28,756 nt of DNA from an uncultured Faecalibacterium sp. (GCA_900772565.1 CAAHET010000070.1:1-28756); one strand, 5' to 3'; shown: positions 5,862 through 14,130, counted from the stretch's first letter. The notes: generated by a model from the letters alone, not told the origin. Numbers and translations are program-made.

Positions 5862-8276
5862 ATGGAGTTGGATCAGGAAAAGCAAAATCAGGAGGCCGCC
5901 GAGCGCTGCCGTGCACTGGCACAGCGCATCGTGCGGGAGCTGGCTCCCCGCAGCGTACAGGTGCTGGAGGACAGCGGCCTGCTGGAAAAGGCTTTTTGTA
6001 AAATGAATACCACGGTGGTGCAAAGCGCCCCGGAGCTGCTGGTGGTGGCAGATCCCCAGTGGGTCAGCCTGCCCGTCATACAGGCGGAAAAAGTGTTACT
6101 GGTGTGCGACGAGTACGCCGGGATGGCAGACTGCGCAAAGCAGCTTGCCGCGCAGGGTTTCTGCCGGGAGCTTGCGTGGAAGGATCACGGCAAGGAGCAG
6201 CTGACGGCGCTGTTCTGCCGCATGGACGCCCCGGAGCTGCCGGAACTGGAAAACGGCTACGAGCAGCAGCTGGACATCTTGCGGGAGCGCACCCTGCTGG
6301 CTGAGCGCACCGCCGCCGAGCAGGCTGCTCAGCTGGAGCGACTGCGCAGCGACCTTTCCCTGAGCCGCAGCCATGAGCAGGACTTGGAAAAGACCCTGAA
6401 CAGCGTGGTCAACTCCACCTTCTGGAAGGCCAGCTGGCCGCTGCGGTATCTGGTAAGCAAGTGCCGCCAGCTGTGGCATACTTTCCCACTGTTCGTCTTT
6501 TTTGCCACTCTGCGCCGGGTGGGTTTTGCGGGTGTAAAGGCACAGGCCAAGGCGAAAAAGGAGTACAAAAAGCTGTTCCCGGGTAAGACCATGCCCGCCG
6601 ACCGCTTTGCGGACGTGGAATTGCTGGTGCGGCAGGCCGCAGACCAGCCCGCGGCACCGCGCATCAGCATCGTGGTGCCGCTGTACAACACCCCCCATGA
6701 TTTTCTGGTGGAGCTGCTGGACTCGGTGCAGAACCAGACCTACCGCAACTGGGAGCTGTGCATGGTGGATGCCGGACAGGACGCGGACGTGGGTGCCCTC
6801 GTGCAGGAGCGCGCCCGCACCGACAGCCGCATCCGCTACCGGAAACTGGACAGCAACGAGGGCATTGCGGGCAACACCAATCAGGGCTTTGCCCTTGCCA
6901 CCGGCGAGTATATCGCCCTGCTGGACCATGACGACATCCTGCACCCCTGCGCGCTGTGGTATGTGGCAGAAGCCATTGCCAAGCAGGGCGCGGACTTTGT
7001 GTACACGGACGAAGTGACCTTTGAAGGGGACATCGACCATTTGACGGTCTACCACTTCAAGCCGGATTATATGCTGGACAACCTGCGCTCCAACAACTAT
7101 ATCTGCCACCTGAGCGTGTTCAGCGCGGCGTTGCTGGCAAAGGTGGGCGGCGACGAGCGGGCAGAGTTCAACGGCAGTCAGGATTACGACCTCTACCTGC
7201 GTCTGACCGAGCAGGCAGAAAAGATCGTGCACATCCCGCACCTGCTCTACTACTGGCGTTCCAGCCCGGCCAGCGTGGCCAGCAACATCTCTGCCAAGAC
7301 CTACTGTCTGGAAGCAGCCATGAAGGCGCTGCGCGCCCACTACGACCGCATGGGCGTGCCGGTGGACGCGGTGACCATGGTGCCCAATACCCCGGGCTTC
7401 TACAAGACCGATTACACCATCACAAAGCCCGGGCGGGTCAGCGTGCTGATCCCCAGCTGCGACCATTCGGGCGACCTGCGGGTGTGCGTGGAGTCCATCT
7501 ACCGCAAGACCACCTACCCGGATTTTGAAGTCATCATCATTGAGAACAACAGCAAGGAGCCTGCCACCTTCCGTTGCTATGAGCAGCTGCAAAAGGAGCA
7601 CCCGGACACCCTGCATGTGCTCACATGGCAGGGCACCGGCTTCAATTACAGCGCCCTGAACAACTTTGGCGCAAAGGCTGCCACCGGCGAGTACCTGCTG
7701 CTGCTCAACAACGATACCGAGGTCATCTCTCCCCGCTGGATGGAGGAGATGGTCATGTACGCCCAGCAGGACCGCGTGGGCTGCGTGGGCGCAAAGCTGC
7801 TCTACCCGGACAACACTATCCAGCACGCGGGCATCGGCTTCGGTTTCCTGACGCTGGCGGCGCACATGCACAAGAACTTCCCCGTGGGACACCCCGGCTA
7901 TATGGGACGGCTCTCTTACGCGCAGGACGTGTACGCTGTGACCGCCGCCTGCCTGATGGTGCGCAAGGACGTATACGAGCAGGTGGATGGGCTGGACGAG
8001 AGCTTCGCCGTGGCCTTCAACGATGTGGACTTCTGCGTGCGCGTGCGGGAGGCCGGCTACACCAACGTGTTCACCCCCTTTGCCCAGCTGTACCACTACG
8101 AGAGCAAGAGCCGCGGGCTGGACGAAAGCCCTGCAAAGCGCAAGCGCTTTGCCTCCGAGGTGGAGCGCTTCCAGAAGCGGTGGGCAAAGCAGCTGGCTGC
8201 GGGCGACCCCTGCATGAACCCCAACTTTGACCTGATGAAGGAGGACTTCAGCTTTGACATCAAGCCGCTGGAGTGA
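5862..8276 (+). CDS. Large family 2 glycosyltransferase with two GT-A domains
   Basis: Likely adds sugars to a surface polysaccharide on the cytoplasmic face. The 804-aa protein starts at ATG 5862 (GGAG 7 nt upstream). After an unassigned N-terminal part comes a coiled-coil (about 134-183), then STFWKASWPLR (185-195), a motif common ahead of capsule and O-antigen transferases. The first GT-A domain (about 267-500) has ISIVVPLYN and the metal-binding LLDHDD (353-358). The second (about 526-740) has VSVLIPSCDH and LLNNDTE, with NND at 616-618. Both keep an acidic DxD-like site, so two linkages or an alternating polymer are possible. No membrane anchor is clear; a hydrophobic patch lies near 205-225. 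It sits 37 bp before a second transferase and upstream of the dTDP-rhamnose genes. Confidence 0.88.
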   Translation: MELDQEKQNQEAAERCRALAQRIVRELAPRSVQVLEDSGLLEKAFCKMNTTVVQSAPELLVVADPQWVSLPVIQAEKVLLVCDEYAGMADCAKQLAAQGFCRELAWKDHGKEQLTALFCRMDAPELPELENGYEQQLDILRERTLLAERTAAEQAAQLERLRSDLSLSRSHEQDLEKTLNSVVNSTFWKASWPLRYLVSKCRQLWHTFPLFVFFATLRRVGFAGVKAQAKAKKEYKKLFPGKTMPADRFADVELLVRQAADQPAAPRISIVVPLYNTPHDFLVELLDSVQNQTYRNWELCMVDAGQDADVGALVQERARTDSRIRYRKLDSNEGIAGNTNQGFALATGEYIALLDHDDILHPCALWYVAEAIAKQGADFVYTDEVTFEGDIDHLTVYHFKPDYMLDNLRSNNYICHLSVFSAALLAKVGGDERAEFNGSQDYDLYLRLTEQAEKIVHIPHLLYYWRSSPASVASNISAKTYCLEAAMKALRAHYDRMGVPVDAVTMVPNTPGFYKTDYTITKPGRVSVLIPSCDHSGDLRVCVESIYRKTTYPDFEVIIIENNSKEPATFRCYEQLQKEHPDTLHVLTWQGTGFNYSALNNFGAKAATGEYLLLLNNDTEVISPRWMEEMVMYAQQDRVGCVGAKLLYPDNTIQHAGIGFGFLTLAAHMHKNFPVGHPGYMGRLSYAQDVYAVTAACLMVRKDVYEQVDGLDESFAVAFNDVDFCVRVREAGYTNVFTPFAQLYHYESKSRGLDESPAKRKRFASEVERFQKRWAKQLAAGDPCMNPNFDLMKEDFSFDIKPLE

Positions 8277-8313
8277 GCCTTCACCCCAAACCGAAACGAA
8301 AGGGGGAACGCAG

Positions 8314-9105
8314 ATGGAGCTTTCGGCCTGTATCGTGGTGTATAACGGCGCGGAGGAGGCCATCAGAGCCGCCCAGACCGTGCTGGACTGCACCCGCCGC
8401 TACCCGCTTACCTTATATCTGGTGGATAACGCAAGCCCGGACGGCAGCGGCCAGAAGCTGACCGCCGCCGCAAAGGACGGTACCCTGCGCACCGCCCCCG
8501 GGCAGACCGTGCAGGTGCTCTGCCGGATGGAGAACGGCGGCTTTGGCACCGGGCACAACACGGTGCTTTCGCTGCTGCACAGCCGGGTGCACTTTATCCT
8601 CAACCCGGATATCCAGCTGACAGCGGATACCCTGAGCGACCTTGCCGACTGGATGGCGGCGCACCCCGGCGTGGTGATGACCCGCCCGGGGCTTACCTTC
8701 CCGGGCGGCACACCCCAGCAGCTGCCGCTGCGCCGGTGCAACGTGCGCGCCATGGTCTACCGTCAGCTGCCCTGTCTGCGCTTCTGGGCAAAGTACAACG
8801 ACCGCTACCTGATGGCAGACAAAGATCTGACAAAGCCCACCGAAATTGAATTCTGCACCGGCAGCTTTTCGGCGGTGGACACTGCCGCCTTCAAGGCAGT
8901 GAGCGGCTTTGACGAGGGGTACTTCATGTATGTGGAGGACGCCGACCTTACCCAGAAGATGCGCACGCAGGGCAAGGCGTATCTGGTGCCCCAGTACACC
9001 GCCATCCACGCATGGCACCGCGCGGCGCACCGCAGCCTGAAGCCCTTTCTGTGGCAGCTGCGCAGCCTGATGCGCTATTTTTCCAAGTGGGGCTTTGTGT
9101 GGTGA
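8314..9105 (+). CDS. Family 2 glycosyltransferase, rhamnosyltransferase-like
   Basis: A 263-aa single-domain GT2 enzyme. The start is ATG 8314 with AAAGGGGGA about 6 nt upstream; an in-frame ATG at 8254, inside the preceding gene, has no such site. It shows LSACIVVYNG at the N terminus, LVDNASPDGS (36-45), GGFGTGHN (75-82), NPD at 97-99 in the DxD position, and the acceptor-side block GFDEGYFMYVEDADL (198-212). This layout is typical of WbbL-like transferases that pass rhamnose to a lipid-linked sugar. The dTDP-rhamnose genes just downstream support rhamnose as donor, but that is inference. It ends at a strong terminator, so it is not in the same operon as rmlA. Confidence 0.87.
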   Translation: MELSACIVVYNGAEEAIRAAQTVLDCTRRYPLTLYLVDNASPDGSGQKLTAAAKDGTLRTAPGQTVQVLCRMENGGFGTGHNTVLSLLHSRVHFILNPDIQLTADTLSDLADWMAAHPGVVMTRPGLTFPGGTPQQLPLRRCNVRAMVYRQLPCLRFWAKYNDRYLMADKDLTKPTEIEFCTGSFSAVDTAAFKAVSGFDEGYFMYVEDADLTQKMRTQGKAYLVPQYTAIHAWHRAAHRSLKPFLWQLRSLMRYFSKWGFVW

Positions 9106-9135
9106 GTGGGGACGAAAAAGGATTGTTTTGGATTT

Positions 9136-9177
9136 GCAGAAAGCGGCGTGCCGACGGCACGCCGCTTTCTGCCTTTT
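9136..9177 (+). terminator. Intrinsic terminator after the glycosyltransferase pair
   Basis: A perfect 17-bp stem (9136-9152 with 9156-9172) with a GAC loop, followed by CTTTTCC. The T tract is short. Confidence 0.8.
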
Positions 9178-9268
9178 CCACCTCTTGCATTTTGCGTGCT
9201 TTCATAGTAAAATAAAGTGTACTGCTATCGTCTTTTGCAAAAATGCAGACGCGGCAGACCCAAAATTG

Positions 9269-9297
9269 TTTACAGCGGACGCAGCTCCGCTTTGAAT
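9269..9297 (+). promoter_or_regulatory. Candidate promoter for rmlA
   Basis: TTTACA (9269-9274), a 17-nt spacer and TTGAAT (9292-9297). A second weak candidate, TTGCAT (9185-9190) with TAAAAT (9208-9213), also has a 17-nt spacer. The sequence does not decide between them. Confidence 0.4.
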
Positions 9298-9339
9298 TAA
9301 GCTGCACATCTTTTTATAAGAAAAAAGGAGTGCACAAGT

Positions 9340-10227
9340 ATGAAAGGCATTATTCTCGCCGGCGGTGCCGGCACACGGCTCTATCCTTTGACCATGGTCA
9401 CCAGCAAACAGCTGCTGCCGGTCTACGACAAGCCGATGATCTACTATCCGCTGTCCACCCTTATGCTGGCGGGCATTCAGGATATCCTGATCATCTCTAC
9501 CCCTACCGATACGCCCCGCTTTGAGGCGCTGCTGGGCGATGGCAGCCAGTATGGCATCCATCTGCAGTATAAGGTGCAGCCCTCCCCGGATGGTCTGGCA
9601 CAGGCCTTTATTCTGGGCGAAGAATTTATTGGCGACGACTGCTGCGCCATGATCCTGGGCGATAACATTTTCTACGGCAACGGCTTCTCCAAGCTGCTCA
9701 AGAGCGCTGTGGCCAACGCAGAGAACAAAGGCCGCTGCACCGTGTTCGGCTACTATGTGCAGGACCCCGAGCGCTTTGGCATCGTGGAGTTCGACAAGGA
9801 CGGCAAGGTGCTCAGCGTGGAGGAAAAGCCCCAGCATCCCAAGTCCAACTACGCCATCACCGGCCTGTACTTCTACAACAAGGAAGTGGTGGAGATGGCA
9901 AAGCAGGTAAAGCCCTCTGCCCGCGGCGAGCTGGAGATCACCACCCTGAACGATATGTACCTGAAGAAGGACGAGCTGGACGTGCAGCTGCTGGGCCGCG
10001 GCTTTGCATGGCTGGACACCGGCACGATGGAAAGCCTTGTGGAGGCTGCCGACTTTGTGCACATGATCGAAAAGCGTCAGGGCATCAAGATCAGCGCACC
10101 GGAGGAGATCGCCTTCAAGTACGGCTGGATCGACCGTGACACCCTGCTGGAAAGCGCCGAGCGCTACGGCAAGAGCCCCTACGGCCAGCACCTGAAGAAC
10201 GTGGCCGACGGCAAACTGCGCTACTAA
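9340..10227 (+). CDS. rmlA: Glucose-1-phosphate thymidylyltransferase
   Basis: First step of dTDP-L-rhamnose synthesis: glucose-1-phosphate plus dTTP gives dTDP-glucose and pyrophosphate. At 295 aa it is full length. Landmarks are LAGGAGTRLYPLT (6-18), the K in TSKQLLPVYDKP (21-32), QPSPDGLAQ (80-88), MILGDNIFYG with metal-binding D108, and LDTGT with D226. The ribosome site AAGGAG lies about 10 nt upstream. It starts the unit rmlA-rmlD-(unknown)-rmlB. Confidence 0.97.
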   Translation: MKGIILAGGAGTRLYPLTMVTSKQLLPVYDKPMIYYPLSTLMLAGIQDILIISTPTDTPRFEALLGDGSQYGIHLQYKVQPSPDGLAQAFILGEEFIGDDCCAMILGDNIFYGNGFSKLLKSAVANAENKGRCTVFGYYVQDPERFGIVEFDKDGKVLSVEEKPQHPKSNYAITGLYFYNKEVVEMAKQVKPSARGELEITTLNDMYLKKDELDVQLLGRGFAWLDTGTMESLVEAADFVHMIEKRQGIKISAPEEIAFKYGWIDRDTLLESAERYGKSPYGQHLKNVADGKLRY

Positions 10228-10249
10228 GCATAAGGAAAGGCACATTGAT

Positions 10250-11164
10250 ATGAAAATCATTGTCACAGGCTGCAAGGGGCAGCTGGGCACAGAGCTGCTC
10301 AAGCAGCTGCAGGAGGGCCGCAGCGAGCTGGGTCCCATCCCCGAAAAGCTGCTCAACGCTACGGTGATCCCGGTGGATCTGCCGGAGCTGGATATCTCCA
10401 ACTACAAGATGGTGGACGAGTTCGTGCGGCGCAACCGCCCGGATATCATCATCAACTGCGCCGCCTACACCAACGTGGACGGGTGCGAGGTGCACCACGA
10501 CGATGCCTTTAAGGCAAACGCCCTCGGCCCCCGCAATCTGGCGCAGGCTGCCGAAAAGACCGGCGCACGGTTGGTGCACGTTTCCACCGACTATGTGTTC
10601 TCCGGCCGGGAAAACGGCGGCATCCCGCAGGATGAAGCCACCCTGCCCGGGCCCATCAGCGCCTACGGCTCTACCAAGCTCATGGGCGAAAAGTATGTGG
10701 AACGGTTCTGCCACCGCCACTTCATCGTGCGCACCGCATGGCTGTACAGCTACTACGGCAAAAACTTTGTCAAGACCATCGTGAATGCCGGCAAAAAGTT
10801 CGGCAAGCTGGAAGTGGTCAACGACCAGTGCGGCAACCCCACCAACGCAGCCGACCTTGCCCACGAGATCTTGCAGCTGTGCGTGACCCACGAGTACGGC
10901 CTGTACCACTGCACCGGCGAGGGCATTTGCTCCTGGTACGATTTTGCTGCCGAGATCATCCGCCTTTCCGGCGTGGAGGCCACTGTTGCTCCCTGCACCA
11001 GCGAGGAGTACAAGGCAAAGCACCCGGACAGCGCCGACCGCCCCAAGTGGAGCGCACTGGACAACCGGATGCTGCGCTGCACCGTGGGCAACGATGTCCG
11101 CGACTGGAAGGACGCTCTGGCCTGCTTCTTCGCCCATTGGGACGGCGAAAACGGCATGAAGTAA
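10250..11164 (+). CDS. rmlD: dTDP-4-dehydrorhamnose reductase
   Basis: Last step of dTDP-L-rhamnose synthesis: NAD(P)H reduction of dTDP-4-keto-rhamnose. This is a short-chain dehydrogenase of 304 aa. It has the GCKGQLG nucleotide loop (7-13), NCAAYTNVDGCE (69-80), VSTDYVFSG (111-119) with the active-site Thr, and the YGSTK pair (Y139 and K143). It follows rmlA by 22 bp. Confidence 0.96.
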   Translation: MKIIVTGCKGQLGTELLKQLQEGRSELGPIPEKLLNATVIPVDLPELDISNYKMVDEFVRRNRPDIIINCAAYTNVDGCEVHHDDAFKANALGPRNLAQAAEKTGARLVHVSTDYVFSGRENGGIPQDEATLPGPISAYGSTKLMGEKYVERFCHRHFIVRTAWLYSYYGKNFVKTIVNAGKKFGKLEVVNDQCGNPTNAADLAHEILQLCVTHEYGLYHCTGEGICSWYDFAAEIIRLSGVEATVAPCTSEEYKAKHPDSADRPKWSALDNRMLRCTVGNDVRDWKDALACFFAHWDGENGMK

Positions 11165-11240
11165 TAAGCCGTTTTCATAAGCACCCTGCTTACGAAAACA
11201 ACTTCTAGAACACCCCCTGCGGAAGAACTGAGGATGTATC

Positions 11241-11711
11241 ATGTTTGATGCGATTTTTAGTAGATCTGTCAAGATATTAAAGATCTTTGCAAAGGTGCAG
11301 TGCGTGCTGTCGTTTGCGCTTGCGGCCATGCTGTGCGGTTCGGTCCATGAAATGCTGAAGCCCTTCAGCCAGTTTTCAGCCATCGTGCTGGGGCTGGTGG
11401 CTGCTGTGGTGCTGTGGGTGCTGCAAATGTTCCTTGCATGGGCGCTGTACGCCTTTGCGGAACTGGTGGAGTACACCAAAGAGACCCACAAGGAGCTCAG
11501 CAACATGAGCGAGGGTCTTGCGCGGTACACCCAAGCCACCTATGAAGAAATTCACAGCATGAACAAAGGGCTGGAAGCATACACCAAAGCCATGGGCAAG
11601 ACCATGAACAGTATGAACAAGAACCTCTACCTTGTGGCAAAATACTGCTGCGCCGAGGAGGAACGCGCCCGCGCCGCAGCCCGCCCGCAGTCCGGGGAAA
11701 ACAACAACTGA
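11241..11711 (+). CDS. Unknown membrane protein with 18-residue coiled-coil repeats, inside the rml operon
   Basis: No family recognised. The 156-aa protein starts at ATG 11241 with AGGA six nt upstream. Two hydrophobic helices (about 21-36 and 46-70) are joined by a short loop. A soluble tail then carries at least three units of 18 residues, starting at A71, M89 and M107, with a partial fourth from M125. The shared pattern is L-x2-YT(K/Q) with a Ser/Asn at the end (for example LEAYTKAMGKTMNSMNK). The tail ends in a CC pair and a charged, disordered stretch. It lies between rmlD and rmlB, 76 bp and 20 bp away. A membrane scaffold or chain-handling protein for rhamnose polymer assembly is a guess from context only. 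Confidence 0.75.
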   Translation: MFDAIFSRSVKILKIFAKVQCVLSFALAAMLCGSVHEMLKPFSQFSAIVLGLVAAVVLWVLQMFLAWALYAFAELVEYTKETHKELSNMSEGLARYTQATYEEIHSMNKGLEAYTKAMGKTMNSMNKNLYLVAKYCCAEEERARAAARPQSGENNN

Positions 11712-11731
11712 ATAAAGAGGAATACTGACCT

Positions 11732-12796
11732 ATGAAAACCTATCTGATCACCGGCTGTGCCGGTTTTATCGGTTCCAACTTTGTGCACTATATGCTCAAA
11801 AAATACCCGGAGATCCTGCTGGTCAATCTGGATAAGCTGACCTACGCAGGCAATCTGGAAAACCTGAAGGACGTGGAGGGCGACCCCCGCCATGTGTTCG
11901 TGCAGGGCGATATCTGCGATAAGGAGCTTGTGGAGAGCCTGTTTGCAAAGTACGATTTCGACTACGTCATCAACTTTGCCGCCGAGAGCCATGTGGACCG
12001 CTCCATCAAGAACCCCGAAATCTTTGTGCAGAGCAACGTGATGGGCACCGTCAACCTGTTGCAGCGCGCCAAGGAGGCATGGTACGACGCCGATGCCAAG
12101 ACTTGGAAAGAGGGCAAGAAGTACCTGCAGGTGTCCACCGATGAGGTGTACGGCGCTCTGGGCGCAGACGGTTTCTTTATGGAGACCACCCCGCTGTGCC
12201 CCCACAGCCCCTACTCCTCCTCCAAGGCCAGCGCCGATATGTTCGTTATGGCCTTCCACGACACCTATGGCATGCCGGTGAACATTACCCGCTGCTCCAA
12301 CAACTACGGCCCCTACCAGTTCCCGGAGAAGCTGATCCCCCTGATGATCAACAACGTCAAGCACCACAAGCAGCTGCCCGTCTACGGCGACGGTATGCAG
12401 ATCCGCGACTGGCTGTATGTGGAGGATCACTGCAAGGCCATTGATATGGTGGCCAACGGCGGCAAGATCGGCGAGGTGTACAACGTGGGCGGCCACAACG
12501 AGCGCCCCAACATCTTCATCGTCAAGACCATCATCAGCCAGCTGCACGACCGTCTGCAGGACGAGGGCATCAGCGAGGAGCTGATCAAGCACGTCGCCGA
12601 CCGTCTGGGCCACGACCGCCGCTACGGCATCGACCCCACCAAGATCAAGAACGATCTGGGCTGGTACCCCGAGACTCCCTTTGAGAAGGGCATCGTGCTG
12701 ACCATTGACTGGTACCTGAACCACGAGGAGTGGATGGAGCACGTCACCAGCGGCGACTACCAGAACTACTATCAGGATATGTACAAGAATAAGTAA
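11732..12796 (+). CDS. rmlB: dTDP-glucose 4,6-dehydratase
   Basis: Second step of dTDP-L-rhamnose synthesis: NAD+-dependent conversion of dTDP-glucose to dTDP-4-keto-6-deoxyglucose. At 354 aa it is full length. It has GCAGFIG (8-14), FAAESHVDRSI (82-92), the VSTDEVYG block (134-141) with the Asp-Glu pair, YSSSK (Y161 and K165), and RCSNNYGPYQFPEKLIP. AGAGGA lies upstream. The next enzyme, RmlC (3,5-epimerase), is not in the window. Confidence 0.97.
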   Translation: MKTYLITGCAGFIGSNFVHYMLKKYPEILLVNLDKLTYAGNLENLKDVEGDPRHVFVQGDICDKELVESLFAKYDFDYVINFAAESHVDRSIKNPEIFVQSNVMGTVNLLQRAKEAWYDADAKTWKEGKKYLQVSTDEVYGALGADGFFMETTPLCPHSPYSSSKASADMFVMAFHDTYGMPVNITRCSNNYGPYQFPEKLIPLMINNVKHHKQLPVYGDGMQIRDWLYVEDHCKAIDMVANGGKIGEVYNVGGHNERPNIFIVKTIISQLHDRLQDEGISEELIKHVADRLGHDRRYGIDPTKIKNDLGWYPETPFEKGIVLTIDWYLNHEEWMEHVTSGDYQNYYQDMYKNK

Positions 12797-12810
12797 CAGA
12801 CTGTAAATTT

Positions 12811-12848
12811 AAACTCCCCCTGCATCTCACGGTGCAGGGGGAGTTTTT
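12811..12848 (+). terminator. Intrinsic terminator after rmlB
   Basis: A perfect 14-bp stem (12811-12824 with 12833-12846) with an 8-nt loop and a TTTTT run ending at 12848. Confidence 0.92.
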
Positions 12849-12879
12849 GGTTCAAGTGCAACGCTTGCTTTCCCGGCAG

Positions 12880-13183
12880 TTACCCCTTCCGTCTTGCCGC
12901 TTCGCGTCAAGCCACACTCCCCCTTTTGTCGCTGCGCGACATCTTCCCCCGGAGCGGGGGAAGTCATCCCTCAAGGGGACGGCTTATTGCGGTGACGGCA
13001 AAGTTCCCAGCGGAGCTCAAAGGCTCCCCCTCGGGGGAGCTGGCGCGTTAGCGCCTGAAGGGGTGGCCTCCGGGAGTAAACTCCCCCAGTCATCGCTACG
13101 CGATGCCAGCCCCCTCTGGGATGGGGCCTTTAGCATGACGGTACAGTTTCCGGTTAAAGTGCAAAGTTTGCGGGCACGCCAGC
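12880..13183 (+). repeat. Composite palindromic repeat, copy 1
   Basis: A mosaic of GC-rich imperfect palindromes fills the gap after rmlB. Examples are the blocks around CCCCCGGAGCGGGGG (12952-12966), GGCTCCCCCTCGGGGGAGC (13022-13040) and GCGCGTTAGCGCC (13043-13055). Copy 2 at 15002-15292 matches the reverse complement of almost the whole stretch, in the same module order, with some modules exchanged. No convincing gene lies here; the one long open frame is read across the repeat. Confidence 0.85.
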
Positions 13184-13217
13184 GGCGGAAACAGAGAGGA
13201 GTTGTTGGGGCAGCGGC

Positions 13218-13259
13218 CAGCAAGACGCGAGTGCCGCCCAAGGCACGATGCGAATGCTG
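13218..13259. other. Interrupted dyad beyond the kinase 3' end
   Basis: CAGCA (13218-13222) pairs with TGCTG (13255-13259) and GTGCC (13231-13235) with GGCAC (13242-13246), with an internal loop between. It lies just past the stop of the minus-strand kinase gene and could end its transcript, but no T run follows. I see nothing else in 13184-13288. Confidence 0.35.
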
Positions 13260-13288
13260 GGTGCCGCAATCCGATAGCGGAAGCCATT

Positions 13289-13888
13289 TCAAATCGTTCC
13301 GCCTGCGGTGGTATCCACCACAAAATCTGCAGCAGCCTCAATGCCGTGCTGCGCAAAATACCCCTCCTCCAGCGGGATCCACCGGGCGGCAAAATCCGCG
13401 TAGCGGGCGCCCTCCCGCGCTTGTAAGCGCCGGGTCTGCTCGGGCTTTGAGCAGGTCACGAATACCCGCAGCGTCTCGTAGGGGCGCAGCAGCGGGTGGT
13501 GGCTGTAGCTGCCCTCTAAAATTACCAGCGGCTGCGCGGGCAGCTGCGCCGGGGGCAGGTAAGCCCCCTCCCGGCAGCTATACGCCCGGTAGGCCACCGT
13601 CTGCCCCGCGTAGGCAGGGCGCAGCGCCTCGTCCCGCAGACGGGTAAGGTCCATGTTGGCGCAGGGGGTGTGCGCCCAGTCCGGGATGCGCTGGGCGAGC
13701 GGCAGATAGAAATCGTCCGTGCGCAGCAGGGTGCAGCCGGGAAACTGCGCCGCCAGCGCGTTTGCAAGGGTGGTTTTGCCGCTGCCGCAGCGGCCGTCCA
13801 GCGCCAGCACCAGCGGGCGGGTGGGCTTTTGCGCCAGCGCGGCGCTAAGCAGCGCAGACAGGGTGGACGCGGTGATGGGTGTGGGCAT
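13289..13888 (-). CDS. Uridine-kinase-like P-loop kinase
   Basis: A 199-aa cytoplasmic phosphotransferase. The start is ATG at 13888, set by AAGGAGGA 8 nt upstream; a longer open frame to 14023 runs past that site. It has Walker A GRCGSGKT (32-39), LLRTDDFYLP (54-63) as the Asp-containing substrate loop, LVILEGSYS (121-129), and a lid-like SKPEQTRRLQAR (147-158). This matches the uridine kinase / phosphoribulokinase fold and small nucleoside kinases of that group. The exact substrate cannot be read from sequence. It is transcribed away from the DUF3793 gene and lies inside the segment bounded by the inverted repeats. Confidence 0.8.
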   Translation of the reverse strand: MPTPITASTLSALLSAALAQKPTRPLVLALDGRCGSGKTTLANALAAQFPGCTLLRTDDFYLPLAQRIPDWAHTPCANMDLTRLRDEALRPAYAGQTVAYRAYSCREGAYLPPAQLPAQPLVILEGSYSHHPLLRPYETLRVFVTCSKPEQTRRLQAREGARYADFAARWIPLEEGYFAQHGIEAAADFVVDTTAGGTI

Positions 13889-13943
13889 GGGGGAAATCCT
13901 CCTTGGCAGGGTGCGCCCAAGGGGCAGACCTGATAATATCCCC

Positions 13944-13952
13944 ATTATACCA
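13944..13952 (-). promoter_or_regulatory. Extended -10 promoter of the kinase gene
   Basis: On the minus strand the sequence reads TGGTATAAT, an extended consensus -10. No good -35 hexamer lies 16-18 nt upstream. The start codon is 56 nt downstream. Confidence 0.55.
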
Positions 13953-14016
13953 CGACTGTCGCCGGAAGGGTAGCGCGGGCGTGGTTTGCCATGAATAACT
14001 TTTTTGCCGGAAAGGC

Positions 14017-14046
14017 TTGACACGCCCCACTACGTTGTGGTACACT
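14017..14046 (+). promoter_or_regulatory. Promoter upstream of the small RNA / DUF3793 locus
   Basis: Perfect TTGACA (14017-14022), an 18-nt spacer and TACACT (14041-14046) with a TGG extension. The predicted start of transcription near 14053 falls on the GTTAG dyad. Confidence 0.75.
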
Positions 14047-14052
14047 ACTGGC

Positions 14053-14068
14053 GTTAGAAATAACTAAC
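14053..14068 (+). promoter_or_regulatory. Candidate metal-regulator operator (perfect half-sites)
   Basis: GTTAGAAATAACTAAC has two perfect inverted GTTAG/CTAAC half-sites 6 nt apart, at the predicted transcription start. The same 16-bp architecture occurs at the feo promoter and upstream of the DtxR-like gene. Confidence 0.6.
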
Positions 14069-14121
14069 CACATAAGACCCCATCGGCAGTGCCCGCAGAC
14101 CGGGCGTGCTGCTTCTTTTTT
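14053..14121 (+). ncRNA. Candidate small RNA or attenuated leader of about 70 nt
   Basis: A strong promoter (14017-14046) is followed by an intrinsic terminator: stem 14086-14095 with 14101-14112 (4 bp plus 6 bp, 2-nt bulge), loop CAGAC, then TTCTTTTTT to 14121. The DUF3793 start codon is a further 87 nt away. The transcript would therefore stop at about 69 nt unless read through. Its unpaired part includes AAGACCCCATC, a C-rich stretch like the seed regions of some Firmicute small RNAs. No ORF fits inside. Confidence 0.5.
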
Positions 14122-14130
14122 GAGGTCAAG

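Noticed and set aside
12880..13183. CRISPR-like array
   Set aside because: The repeats are palindromic, unequal in spacing and without unique spacers, and no cas gene is near.
12832..13647. 271-codon plus-strand frame across repeat copy 1
   Set aside because: It runs from the rmlB terminator through the palindromic repeat and antisense into the kinase gene; composition is that of the repeats, with no domain.
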